Position numbers and translations under genes: made by a program. Of a stretch of DNA of 62,744 nucleotides, positions 52,962 to 61,762 are shown in pieces. The notes under the pieces were generated by a model. It saw nothing but the letters and a program-made list of their open reading frames with translations, was not told the DNA's origin and ran no database searches. Each line of letters starts with the position of its first letter. Positions within the stretch are counted from its first letter, which is position 1. This DNA is from Acidimicrobiia bacterium (lineage in GTDB: Bacteria > Actinomycetota > Acidimicrobiia > Spongiisociales > Spongiisociaceae): the NCBI GenBank assembly GCA_003229305.1, contig QIDH01000072.1:1-62744 (forward strand), given 5' to 3'.

Positions 52962-55331
52962 TTATACCGGTCCGGCCGTTGCGGGCACGACCGTCCCGGC
53001 CGCCCCGTCGACCGTGACGACCGTGCCGTCCGCAAACCGGCTGGTGGCATCACCAGTGGCGAGAACTGAGGGGATGTCGTATTCCCTCGTCAGAATCGCC
53101 GTGTGACTCAGCGGCCCGCCGGAATCGCATACGAAAGCGCCGGCGATTCCGAACAGGACTGCCCAGGTCGGATTGGTGACGGGACAAATCACCACGTCGC
53201 CCGGCTCGACCAGATCGAAATCAGCTTCGGAACGTACGATCCGGGCTGGACCGGTATACGTGCCGGCCGCCCCGGGAATGCCGGAGATGCCGTCAGCGAC
53301 GGATTCGGATGAAATCGTCGGCGCGAACTCCTGCCCGATCGCCCAAATCAAAGCGCGGTTGATTCGTCTCCCTGCCTCCGGGAGTCCCTTCAGGTCCGGT
53401 GGCGGGCCGTCTGGCTCGCCAAGCTGGAGCGGACCGGGATGGGTTGCCACCCAGGCACGCTCCGCTCTACGCCGTCGGACCAGTGGCTCTAGTGAACCGG
53501 ATTCACTCTTGAGGGCACGTGCCATCTCATCCCATTCGAGAAGAAACACGTCGTGTGGGTCGGCGATGGCTCCTGCCTTTTCTAGCCGAGATCCGACCTC
53601 GAGGTGAACCCGCCGAAGAAGGGCCCCAGGCACCATGGCAGTCCACTGGACGTTGTCCTCTCGGACCGGGGACACCGCACGAGCGGCGCCAAGCAACTTG
53701 TCGAATTCGGCTATACCATCTGGTTTGAGGGAGGCGCGAGCCTTGGCTTCGGCCTCCGCGTGGTCGCGAAGACCGGTCCCGCCTTGAATCTCGGCGCGGA
53801 TCATCAGTCCGATCAGATCGGGCCGTTCGGAGATCGTTGGAGATGACCAGTCGTAGTTGAAGGTCCGGAATCCGAAGACATCGATCCAATGCTCGATCGC
53901 TTTGGCCGATTCAGGATCAGCTTTTGAAATACGTTGCACCAACCCGCGGTCGCTTCCCTCGAGTGCCGCCATTGCTTCAGCAGAACGGTGGATCGTCTCG
54001 ACGACCGTTCGCATGGCGATGGTGGGTTCTGAGGACGCAGGCGAGTCGCCAGACAGCAACTCCATCGTCTGGCCGACATCCCATCCGAGTAACCGTTCAC
54101 AACTGGTCACGAGTTCGTAGATCCCAACCAGGTACGGCACGAACAGGTCGAAATGGATACCGAGGGCACGTTGCGCGAAGACGAATACCTCTTCGATGTG
54201 AGTCAGTAATTCATCATCACTGAGTGCCGCGACGTCAACAGCCCGCAGCTTTGACACAGAAGAGATGACCTCCGGTTTCCACTCCGCCTGCCACCGGGTG
54301 GGGGAGTCGTCAAGAGCACCCGATTCGACGTACCGCTTGGCGGTCGCCATTCGTTTGCGAATGGCGGGATGGATCCGGGCGACGATGCCCATCAGCCACC
54401 AGGGCGGCGGCTTGGCCGAGGCACTGCCTCCGCCGACCGGAATCGGCCGAACGTATACTTCGCCGCCCACCGACCGTTGCTCAAGCGTCTCGATGAGCAG
54501 GCCGGTCCGCTCCGTCCACCTCGATACAGCTGACTCGTCGCGGGCGAGGAGCGAAGCGACGAGGGGACTCAACGGGACAGGATGATGGGTGGCATCCTTC
54601 TGCCACGACCCCTCGGGGATATCGAGGTCCGGCTTGACAGGCAGGGCGGTAATCGGCCGGCACTGAAGCAGGTTGAGCACGGTCCCGTCGTGAGCCCATT
54701 CGATGTCGACCGGATACCCAAGCCTGGCGTGGAGATCGCCGGCCAGTTGGGCTACCTCCAATACGAGATGTTCCTTCATCTCTGTGCCGGAAATGTGAAC
54801 GGGCTTACCGCTGCGCACCAACCATTGGTCCCCGGTCACTGAGCCTTCCATCAGACGATCGCCCAGACCGGCTACCGCGGAGATAACGGCCTCGTCATCT
54901 CCGGTAACCGGGTTGGCGGAGAATGCGACGCCGGCCACTTTGGCATCGACCATTGTCTGCACGAGGACTGCCATCTGGGAGCCGCCGGCCGAGTCGACGA
55001 CCTGGCTCGCCGCGTCAAGCACGTCGACCGCTTGGGCGGGCACGTCAAGTACGGACTTGAACTCGCCTGCGTGTGATTCGTCCACCAAATCTTCGCCGAC
55101 CGCCGACGATCGGACCGCGACCGCGCCGTTGCCAAGAACCGCGAGGGCCTTGGCAACGGCGCCAGAGAGCGCCGCAGATCCGAGCGCCGCAGCACCGTCG
55201 GTGGTTATCACGAAGCCGTCCGGAATCTTCAGTCCGTCCTGTCGCAGCTTGGCGAGCATCGATGCCTTCGTCCCGGCAACCAACGGGCTGCTTGCCTCGT
55301 CGAGCCTCAGAACCGTTCGCGTGTCGCTCAT
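52962..55331 (-). CDS. PEP synthase/rifampin phosphotransferase-like enzyme
   Basis: A 789-residue protein with an N-terminal ATP-grasp, pyruvate-phosphate-dikinase-type domain (GTKASMLAKLRQDGLKIPDG, AVRSSAVGEDLVDESHAGEF, VDIEWAHDGTVLNLLQCRPI). A central variable domain follows, then a C-terminal swivelling PEP-utiliser domain with the phospho-histidine loop DSGGPLSHTAILTREYDIPS. This plan fits PEP synthase and the rifampin phosphotransferase branch; the central domain determines the acceptor and cannot be named. ATG 55331 is preferred (GGGGAG upstream). Confidence 0.82.
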   Translation of the reverse strand: MSDTRTVLRLDEASSPLVAGTKASMLAKLRQDGLKIPDGFVITTDGAAALGSAALSGAVAKALAVLGNGAVAVRSSAVGEDLVDESHAGEFKSVLDVPAQAVDVLDAASQVVDSAGGSQMAVLVQTMVDAKVAGVAFSANPVTGDDEAVISAVAGLGDRLMEGSVTGDQWLVRSGKPVHISGTEMKEHLVLEVAQLAGDLHARLGYPVDIEWAHDGTVLNLLQCRPITALPVKPDLDIPEGSWQKDATHHPVPLSPLVASLLARDESAVSRWTERTGLLIETLEQRSVGGEVYVRPIPVGGGSASAKPPPWWLMGIVARIHPAIRKRMATAKRYVESGALDDSPTRWQAEWKPEVISSVSKLRAVDVAALSDDELLTHIEEVFVFAQRALGIHFDLFVPYLVGIYELVTSCERLLGWDVGQTMELLSGDSPASSEPTIAMRTVVETIHRSAEAMAALEGSDRGLVQRISKADPESAKAIEHWIDVFGFRTFNYDWSSPTISERPDLIGLMIRAEIQGGTGLRDHAEAEAKARASLKPDGIAEFDKLLGAARAVSPVREDNVQWTAMVPGALLRRVHLEVGSRLEKAGAIADPHDVFLLEWDEMARALKSESGSLEPLVRRRRAERAWVATHPGPLQLGEPDGPPPDLKGLPEAGRRINRALIWAIGQEFAPTISSESVADGISGIPGAAGTYTGPARIVRSEADFDLVEPGDVVICPVTNPTWAVLFGIAGAFVCDSGGPLSHTAILTREYDIPSVLATGDATSRFADGTVVTVDGAAGTVVPATAGPV

Positions 55332-55353
55332 TGTCTTCTCCCCATGCTCGGTG

Positions 55354-56052
55354 TCATCTGTTGTGCCGCACCGCCACAATGCCCGAGGCGAGCATGAAAC
55401 CAAGCCCGACCGGCACCACAGGAAGACCTAGGGGGGCGGGAGCCCCGCTCACTACCGGGATCATGGCTACTCCTCCGAGGACGGCGGCCAGCATGCCCCA
55501 GCGGAACAGCCATTGTGGTACCCAAGTGTCGCGCCCCGCTACGGCGATGGAAGCAGCGCCGACGGCCACGATGAGAACGGTGGCAACCGAGTCTGCGATG
55601 GTTACCGCGTATCCGAGCGCCACGGCAGTCCCAACGACCTGTTGACCGGCAACATGGGCGGGAGCAAGGCCGACCACCATCCCCAACCAGATGCTGAAGA
55701 AGACGATGGAAGCCGCCGGACCCGCGCTGAACGCGAACCGAACAACGGACGTGGCCGGCGAGTCTGGATTGCCGTGGGTCGACAGCATGGTGCCACCGAT
55801 GCCGAGCAGGACTATGCCGAGAATCCAAAAGCCGAGGTTGGCGGACAGGACGGTCCCGTTCGCCGCAACATCGGTCAGGTAGTCGCCGACGGTTCCATCC
55901 TCAAGGGCAGCCTCGAGGTCCGTGCCTGAGGCGCCCCAAAAGGCGGTGCCGACGAGCATGGCGACCGCCCCGGCGATGGTGGTGGTACCTGCGGCACGCA
56001 GATTGGCGACCTTCCCAACTTGGCGGGCTTCGGTCAGAGTAGACGTGGTCAT
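55354..56052 (-). CDS. Hypothetical membrane protein under TetR control
   Basis: A 232-residue protein with about six to seven helices (GAVAMLVGTAFWGASG, ILGIVLLGIGG, FFSIWLGMVVGL, WGMLAAVLGGVAMIPVV). No family recognised with certainty; it resembles small actinobacterial DUF4386-type proteins in layout. It starts at ATG 56052 behind AAGGAGAAAGG. It lies just upstream of the PEP-synthase-like gene on the same strand (22 bp gap) and is divergent from a TetR gene, so TetR probably controls both. Confidence 0.65.
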   Translation of the reverse strand: MTTSTLTEARQVGKVANLRAAGTTTIAGAVAMLVGTAFWGASGTDLEAALEDGTVGDYLTDVAANGTVLSANLGFWILGIVLLGIGGTMLSTHGNPDSPATSVVRFAFSAGPAASIVFFSIWLGMVVGLAPAHVAGQQVVGTAVALGYAVTIADSVATVLIVAVGAASIAVAGRDTWVPQWLFRWGMLAAVLGGVAMIPVVSGAPAPLGLPVVPVGLGFMLASGIVAVRHNR

Positions 56053-56102
56053 GTGCCTTTCTCCTTTTCGGAGGCGAATGTCTACAGGTACTATACACAT
56101 AC

Positions 56103-56117
56103 TGCAGGACTCCTGCA
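56103..56117. promoter_or_regulatory. Probable TetR operator, perfect 15-bp palindrome
   Basis: TGCAGGACTCCTGCA is a perfect palindrome with 7-bp arms around a central C. It lies between the divergent membrane protein and tetR genes, next to a TATAGT-like -10 box on the minus strand (56089-56094) and upstream of the TAACAT box of tetR. Confidence 0.65.
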
Positions 56118-56147
56118 ATAAATGCGACAGGTGGTAACATAGTGCGA

Positions 56148-56756
56148 ATGGGATCACTCAGGGACGAACAAAAACGCATCGCACGGGACCGGATTCTCGA
56201 GGCACTGTCCGTTGAGATAGTGGAGAACGGACTACTTGATCTCTCGGTCCCGGCAGTGGCCGAACGCGCCGGGGTATCGCAAAGAACCGTCTACAACCAC
56301 TTCGCAAACAAGGAAGTCCTGGTAAACGCGCTCGGCACATGGGCAGAAGAGTGGATGGACGAGCGCGGTGGCCGGATCGTAGAACCCGACGTCGATTTGA
56401 TCCCGGAGGCGATCGAGATCAACTTCGCTCTGTTCTCCGAGATGGGTGACTTGACTGCGGCACTTGCTCGAATTCGCGACAGCATCGACAGGGAACACAG
56501 GTTCGACGCGACCGGAAGCCGTGATCGACGGACCGAGAATCTTCGGGTCGGGCTCGCTGAATCCCGGCCTGATCTCGACGATCGGCAACTGGATGCCATT
56601 ACAGCAATTTTCCGCAACGCCTTTCGATTCGAAACATGGAGCTTCCTTGCCAACGAGTCCGGCCTGTCGGGCGAAGACGCCGGCACCGTCGCCGCCTGGG
56701 CATACTCCGTCCTGTTCAAGGCCCTGCTGGACAATCAAGGCCCTTTCGACGCCTGA
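56148..56756 (+). CDS. TetR family transcriptional regulator
   Basis: A 202-residue regulator with a typical N-terminal HTH (RILEALSVEIVENGLLDLSV, then AERAGVSQRTVYNHFANKEV) and a C-terminal helical effector domain. ATG 56148 is supported by TAACAT (56135-56140) 7 nt upstream. The palindrome 56103-56117 is its likely site, and the divergent membrane protein and PEP-synthase-like genes are its likely targets. Effector unknown. Confidence 0.85.
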   Translation: MGSLRDEQKRIARDRILEALSVEIVENGLLDLSVPAVAERAGVSQRTVYNHFANKEVLVNALGTWAEEWMDERGGRIVEPDVDLIPEAIEINFALFSEMGDLTAALARIRDSIDREHRFDATGSRDRRTENLRVGLAESRPDLDDRQLDAITAIFRNAFRFETWSFLANESGLSGEDAGTVAAWAYSVLFKALLDNQGPFDA

Positions 56757-56836
56757 CAAGCCGCCAACTCTGAACCCGTTCGGGCGCTCCGCCAGAATGA
56801 TCGGCCGCGAGGCGTGCGCACCAACTAATCCCACTC

Positions 56837-57463
56837 TCATCGCCAGGCCCAGACCGGTTGCTCCAGGTGGGCGACCCTGGTCGAAAGCCCGTGCATTGCC
56901 ACCTCCCGAAACTGATACAGAATCGCGGCGGTCGGAGCATGAATCAGAGTGCCGACCAATGGCATCTGAATGACTGGACGCTCCGACTCTGCGATTGTGA
57001 TGAACCTTGGCGAATCCGGCCTGTCGAGGTCGGCGATCGGGACACGATGGATCTCGGCTACCTCATCAGGATTCGCGGTCATGTCGATCCCCTCGGCCCA
57101 AACAACGACGGGAGTGATCACGAACCCTGAGCGTGTCGAATAGTCGTCAAGGCGGCCAAGCACCGCATCATTTTCAAGGACAGCACCGACTTCCTCGCCC
57201 AACTCCCGAATGGCCGCATGCTCTGCGGTCTCGCCTTGATCGAGCCGGCCACCAGGCAAGGCCCATTGTCCAGCATGACGTCTCAGGTGATCTGCTCTGC
57301 GGGTGATCACAAAGGCGATTTGCCCGTCTTGCTCCACCAAAGTCACTGCGACCGCCGCTGACTGCACCTCATGTTCGATACCCTCTACGTCGTGACTAAC
57401 CAGGTTTGCTTCGATCAGATCCTTGGTCACGTCATCGAAAGAGAAAGGTGGGCCGACTCGCAT
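56837..57463 (-). CDS. Nudix hydrolase
   Basis: A 208-residue protein with a complete Nudix box GGRLDQGETAEHAAIRELGE continuing EVG (Gx5Ex7REUxEExGU). The segment RHAGQWALPGG before the box is typical of CoA/ADP-ribose pyrophosphatase-like members. It hydrolyses a nucleoside diphosphate linked to another moiety. ATG 57463 has TAACCT (57472-57477) 8 nt upstream, so it is probably leaderless; TTG 57472 is an unlikely alternative. Confidence 0.85.
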   Translation of the reverse strand: MRVGPPFSFDDVTKDLIEANLVSHDVEGIEHEVQSAAVAVTLVEQDGQIAFVITRRADHLRRHAGQWALPGGRLDQGETAEHAAIRELGEEVGAVLENDAVLGRLDDYSTRSGFVITPVVVWAEGIDMTANPDEVAEIHRVPIADLDRPDSPRFITIAESERPVIQMPLVGTLIHAPTAAILYQFREVAMHGLSTRVAHLEQPVWAWR

Positions 57464-57604
57464 ACGCGGCAAGGTTAGGTCGCCTGGATCGCTCGGCCCT
57501 CCCCACCCAGGCGATCTCCGGGATCGCTTAGGTCGACTCGGCGTCTTTGAGGATCAGCAGAATCGCCTGAAGCAGCCACCGCCGAGTCGCCGGTTTGAAG
57601 CTCT

Positions 57605-58411
57605 CTAGACCATCAGATCCCGGCGTTCGTAGCCGATCAGACCGACGGCGCCGACGGCCAGCGGTAGAACTGCCAGCATCGCTGTGCCGACCACATCGAA
57701 TCCCTGGCTGAGCGGGTTGTTGTCCATGTACCAGGAGAATGGGGACACGGCCATCATCCACCCGGCGTCGATGGTTGGACCGATCGCATCGAACATGAAC
57801 CCGACAACCGTGATCGCGGCAGCAACACCGATCGCAACAGGTCTGCGACCGGTCGCCGCGCCAACCGCCAGGGCAATCGTTCCGAAGCCGAGGACGAGTA
57901 GCCCGAGTCCGATCGAGGCAGCCACCAAATTCATGAACGCAACGTCGAGACTCAGCCCCACAACCATCGCCCACGTCACTGCCGAGACGACCGCAACCAG
58001 CAGGACGATGTCGGCCCACAATGCGCCTAGCCGCTGGACGTAGATCGCTCGCCGCGAGGTCGGACTGGCGAGTTCAAGTTCGAGGGTGCCGTCTTCCTCG
58101 GTGCCCGCGATCAGCCGCGATCCGACACCGATCGAAAACACCGCCAAGATGATCGGCGCGAGCAGGCCAAATACCGTGGAACTGATATAGCCAGAGGCTG
58201 TACCGATCTCGTTGTACCCGAGGGCTTCGACCAGGGCATCGGGGAAGCTGGAGACGAGAGCTTCGATATCGAGTCCACCCATCACGGGGAAGATACTCAC
58301 GTACATGACCGTGATCCCGGCCATTGCCGACCCCCACACGGTAAGCGATCGGCGTTGATCGTGCAGAACGCCGGCCGTTATCGGGTAGGTCTCATTGAAC
58401 ATTCGCGGCAT
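57605..58411 (-). CDS. ABC-2 type transporter permease
   Basis: A 268-residue protein with six helices and a large loop with TEEDGTLELELASPTSRRAI, the conserved feature of ABC-2 permeases of the drug/ABC-type export group. It follows the ATPase gene by 13 bp on the same strand. ATG 58411 or ATG 58402 may be used; GACGAGG lies just upstream. Substrate unknown. No clear terminator is seen after it, although GGTCGCCTGG and CCCAGGCGATC near 57479-57518 could pair. Confidence 0.8.
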   Translation of the reverse strand: MPRMFNETYPITAGVLHDQRRSLTVWGSAMAGITVMYVSIFPVMGGLDIEALVSSFPDALVEALGYNEIGTASGYISSTVFGLLAPIILAVFSIGVGSRLIAGTEEDGTLELELASPTSRRAIYVQRLGALWADIVLLVAVVSAVTWAMVVGLSLDVAFMNLVAASIGLGLLVLGFGTIALAVGAATGRRPVAIGVAAAITVVGFMFDAIGPTIDAGWMMAVSPFSWYMDNNPLSQGFDVVGTAMLAVLPLAVGAVGLIGYERRDLMV

Positions 58412-58424
58412 CCTCGTCCGGCCC

Positions 58425-59324
58425 TTAGGTTTCGTCTGGCATCCGATAGAAATCCATGAATAGCTCCTCCAAGTCCAGATTGCTGGCCGACCAAGAAACA
58501 ACCTCGTGGCGGGCGGCGGCCTTCAGGAGGCCATCAGGCGAACCACGCAACACTGCGCTCAGCGAGTGCCCGGTCACTTCCAGGTCGGTCAGTCCAGACA
58601 GCCCCGCAAAGTCCTCTTGGCTCACAACTTCGCCGAACTTGAACTCTACGTGCTGCCCGGCTCGGTTCCGCAGGACCCTGACGTTTTCTACATCAACGAT
58701 CTCGCCCGACCGAATGATCGCCACACGCCCGGCGACCTCCTCGACTTCTCGCAGGACATGAGAAGACATGAACACGGTCGCTCCGGCTTCACGGGCCTCC
58801 AGCAGAAGGTCGAGGAACTCACGTTGAAGCAATGGATCCAGCCCGCTGGTCGGCTCGTCGAGGATCAGCAACGCCGGCGAATGCATGAATGCCTGCACCA
58901 CGCCAACCTTCTGTTTGTTGCCCTTCGATAGACCTCGAAACTGTTTGTCGAGTTCCACGCCAAACCGCTCGGCGAGCGGCTCGAGCCGATTGGCACCTGA
59001 CCCACCTCTCAGTCGGACCATGTACTCGAGATGTTCCCGAGCTGTCCGGTTGCCCGACATTGCCAACTCGCCTGGCAGGTAGCCGATCCGGGAGCGCAAC
59101 TCAGGTCCTCCCGCAGCAGGATTCTGTCCCAGGACCTCCACCTCGCCAGAGGTAGGCCTGAGCAAATCGAGCAGAAGTCGGATGGTTGTGGACTTGCCTG
59201 CGCCGTTCGGACCTATGAACCCGAAGATCTCGCCATGCTCCACCTCGAGGTCGACACCTCGCAAAGCTCGAACCGACCCGTAGTCCTTCACGAGTGCCTC
59301 GGCCCTTATGACCACTGATGTCAC
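58425..59324 (-). CDS. ABC transporter ATP-binding protein
   Basis: A 299-residue ATPase with Walker A GPNGAGKST, signature LSKGNKQK, Walker B LLILDEPTSGLD and the switch His in SSHVLRE. A C-terminal domain of about 80 residues is typical of ABC-2 exporter ATPases. The start overlaps the tetR stop by 4 nt, and the permease follows, so the TetR-ATPase-permease genes form one operon. Confidence 0.9.
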   Translation of the reverse strand: MTSVVIRAEALVKDYGSVRALRGVDLEVEHGEIFGFIGPNGAGKSTTIRLLLDLLRPTSGEVEVLGQNPAAGGPELRSRIGYLPGELAMSGNRTAREHLEYMVRLRGGSGANRLEPLAERFGVELDKQFRGLSKGNKQKVGVVQAFMHSPALLILDEPTSGLDPLLQREFLDLLLEAREAGATVFMSSHVLREVEEVAGRVAIIRSGEIVDVENVRVLRNRAGQHVEFKFGEVVSQEDFAGLSGLTDLEVTGHSLSAVLRGSPDGLLKAAARHEVVSWSASNLDLEELFMDFYRMPDET

Positions 59325-59983
59325 GGGTTTTCCATCTCCTCTGAGCCAACACCCTCTACGAAGGCGCTCTTGATCTGCGATGCAGTCTCCTCCGTGAAGA
59401 CCCCGGTGCTCAAGATCTCGACCAGTGGACCCAGGTAGTCGCCCATGGCTGCGGGGTCTCCGCCTTGGCCAAGGAGGTCGACACCGAGAAGTCGTTCAAC
59501 GTGTTGGTGCATGGCGAGCGCCCCCAACGTCCAGGCGGTGAGCACCACGGCCCGCCCGCGCGGATATTCGGTCGGCTTGAGCATGCCGGCCTTGACCATC
59601 ATGTTCATATTGACCACCGCGTCTTCGACCAACTCGTCGAACAGGTCCTCCACGCCAGGCGAGTTCTCGGCGAACGCCCTGACCAAGTATTTCTCGAGGG
59701 GCGGTTGCTCCTTGGCTTCCCGAAGCGCCGCCAGCGGATCAAGGCCCTTACCACCCCCCGCGGTCTTCTGTTTGGCCTCGCGGATAGTGGCGGCGACGTG
59801 CCTGTCACAGGCGGCCCTGAGCCCGTCCATCGATTCGAAGTGGTGGATCACCAGAGCAGGTGAAACCCCGGCGGCCGCGGCGACCGCCCGCGCCGTGGTG
59901 CCCGCCTCCCCCAGGTCGGCGTACAACTCAAACGCAGCGTCGCGGATCTTGGCCTTTGTAGTGCGATCGCCCATCGCGCCCAT
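59321..59983 (-). CDS. TetR family regulator of the ABC exporter operon
   Basis: A 220-residue TetR regulator with the HTH AAFELYADLGEAGTTARAVA, then AGVSPALVIHHFESMDGLRA, and a helical ligand domain. It is the first gene of its operon, so it probably represses itself and the exporter. ATG 59983 is chosen; ATG 59974 or a leaderless TTG 60001 are possible. Confidence 0.85.
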   Translation of the reverse strand: MGAMGDRTTKAKIRDAAFELYADLGEAGTTARAVAAAAGVSPALVIHHFESMDGLRAACDRHVAATIREAKQKTAGGGKGLDPLAALREAKEQPPLEKYLVRAFAENSPGVEDLFDELVEDAVVNMNMMVKAGMLKPTEYPRGRAVVLTAWTLGALAMHQHVERLLGVDLLGQGGDPAAMGDYLGPLVEILSTGVFTEETASQIKSAFVEGVGSEEMENP

Positions 59984-60013
59984 CTCAGATCGACTGAACA
60001 ACCGTTCGGTATA

Positions 60014-60029
60014 TTGAACACTCGTTTAA
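60014..60029. promoter_or_regulatory. Probable operator of the TetR-ABC operon
   Basis: TTGAACACTCGTTTAA equals TTrAACnnnnGTTyAA on both strands, a 16-bp palindrome of the TetR type. It lies 30 bp upstream of the tetR start and overlaps the -10/-35 region of its promoter. Confidence 0.6.
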
Positions 60030-60074
60030 TGCCATTGTCAACCCAGCCTGCGCGTGACTGGTACGTTGCAGGCC

Positions 60075-61355
60075 ATGAGCTATCGACCCGACCCCTCGTA
60101 CTTCACAGGATCGTTGGCTGAGGTCGATCCAGCCATCGCCGCGGCGCTCGAAGCGGAGACGGCTCGCCAGCGCGAAGGGGTGGAATTGATCGCGTCTGAG
60201 AACCTGGTCAGCCGAGCGACCCTTGAGGCGATCGGCTCACCGATGGTCAACAAGACAGTGGAGGGGTACCCGGGCGGGCGCTACTACGGAGGGGCCGAAT
60301 ACGCCGACGTGGTCGAGCGGCTCGCCATCGAGCGGGCCAAGGAACTGTTCGGAGCGTCGTATGCGAACGTGCAGCCACACTCGGGGTCGCAGGCCAACCT
60401 GGCCGTTTTTCTCGCCTTCCTCGCTCCCGGCGACACCATTCTCTCGATGGACCTCTCGGCCGGCGGCCACCTCAGCCACGGCGCAGGTCCGAATATCTCG
60501 GGCAAGTGGATGAACCCTGTGCACTACGGGGTGAACGAAGACGGCTGGCTCGACTACGAGGATCTGAAGGCCAAGGCGCTCGAGCATCGCCCGAAGATGG
60601 TCATAGCCGGAGGCTCCGCCTATCCCCGTGCCATCGACTTCGAGACATTCCGCCAGGTTGCAGACGAGGTCGGGGCGATCCTGCTGGTCGACATGGCCCA
60701 CTGGGCCGGCCTGGTCGCGGTCGGCGCCCATCCTGACCCGCTGCCCCATGCAGACGTCGTGACCGCCACGACGTACAAGAACCTGAGGGGGGTCAGGGGT
60801 GGGTTGATCCTCAGCGGCCGCGACGACCTCGATCGCAAGCTCGACGCTGCGGTCTTCCCAGGCGTGCAGGGTTCAGTGATCCTCAACGCGGTCGCCGCCA
60901 AGGCGGTGTGCCTGGGAGAGGCTCTGCGTCCGGAATTTGCTGACTACGCACATGCGGTGCTGGCCAACGCCAGGGTGCTGGCCGCCACGCTCGTGGAGCG
61001 GGAGGTCGATGTGCTGACCGGCGGCACCGATACGCCGTTGCTGCTGATCGATCTGCGAAAGGTAAGGCTCACCGGAGCTGCTGCCTCAGACGCCTTGGAG
61101 GAAGCAGGGCTCACGGCGAACAAGAACGGTGTGCCGGACGATCCCCAGCCGCCCAAGATCACGTCCGGTCTGCGTTTCGGAACGTCGGCCGGGACCGCCC
61201 GCGGTTTCGGCGAGGACGAATTCACCGCCATCGGTCACGGCATCGCGGACGTGCTCGAATCGATGACCTCAGGTGACCAAGTCTCGGTCGCTTCCCGCAT
61301 CCGAGCGATGGTTGGCGAGATGTGCGAACGATTCCCGATCTACACGTCTGGTTGA
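60075..61355 (+). CDS. glyA: Serine hydroxymethyltransferase (divergent form)
   Basis: A 426-residue PLP enzyme of the SHMT family, which moves a one-carbon unit between serine and tetrahydrofolate. It shows IASENLVSRA, GYPGGRYYGG, QPHSGSQANLAV, DMAHWAGLVA and the lysine motif TATTYKNLRGVRGG (K235). Several usually invariant spots differ (TTTHKTLRGPRGG became TYKNLRGVRGG), so it may be a paralogue with another aldol substrate. ATG 60075 has TACGTT (60062-60067) 7 nt upstream. Confidence 0.85.
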   Translation: MSYRPDPSYFTGSLAEVDPAIAAALEAETARQREGVELIASENLVSRATLEAIGSPMVNKTVEGYPGGRYYGGAEYADVVERLAIERAKELFGASYANVQPHSGSQANLAVFLAFLAPGDTILSMDLSAGGHLSHGAGPNISGKWMNPVHYGVNEDGWLDYEDLKAKALEHRPKMVIAGGSAYPRAIDFETFRQVADEVGAILLVDMAHWAGLVAVGAHPDPLPHADVVTATTYKNLRGVRGGLILSGRDDLDRKLDAAVFPGVQGSVILNAVAAKAVCLGEALRPEFADYAHAVLANARVLAATLVEREVDVLTGGTDTPLLLIDLRKVRLTGAAASDALEEAGLTANKNGVPDDPQPPKITSGLRFGTSAGTARGFGEDEFTAIGHGIADVLESMTSGDQVSVASRIRAMVGEMCERFPIYTSG

Positions 61356-61483
61356 ATCACTCGACGCGACCGAGACACATCCCGGCGGTAAGGTTTACTT
61401 GACCGGGGGGGGATGACGTGAGCCCCGGATAGTGGTCCAGGTGTTGTGGGTGTCCTTACCCTGTGAAAGGGAGGATGACCACA

Positions 61484-61762
61484 ATGAAACGACATCGACA
61501 TACGCCGGAGCAGGCGGTGCGAAAGCTCCGTGAGGGTGAACGCCTGCTGAACGACGGCAAGGACATGACCGAGGTGTTGCGGCACCTCGAGGTCACCGAG
61601 TCGACCTGGAATCGCTGGCGAAGCCAATACGGCGGTATGAAAGCCGACGCCGCCAAACGTCTTAGGGAGCTCGAAGCCGAAAACGCCCGTCTGAAGAAGC
61701 TGTTGGCCGAGGCCGAGCTGGACAAGGCGATGCTCAAGGAGCTGGCCGAGGGAAAATGGTGA
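61484..61762 (+). CDS. IS3-family transposase OrfA
   Basis: A 92-residue HTH and leucine-zipper protein (HTPEQAVRKLREGERLLNDG, then VTESTWNRWRSQYGG and ARLKKLLAEAELDKAMLKEL) that binds the IS ends. ATG 61484 lies 9 nt after GGGAGG. The stop region overlaps orfB in the -1 frame, as usual for IS3 elements that make OrfAB by frameshifting. Confidence 0.88.
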   Translation: MKRHRHTPEQAVRKLREGERLLNDGKDMTEVLRHLEVTESTWNRWRSQYGGMKADAAKRLRELEAENARLKKLLAEAELDKAMLKELAEGKW

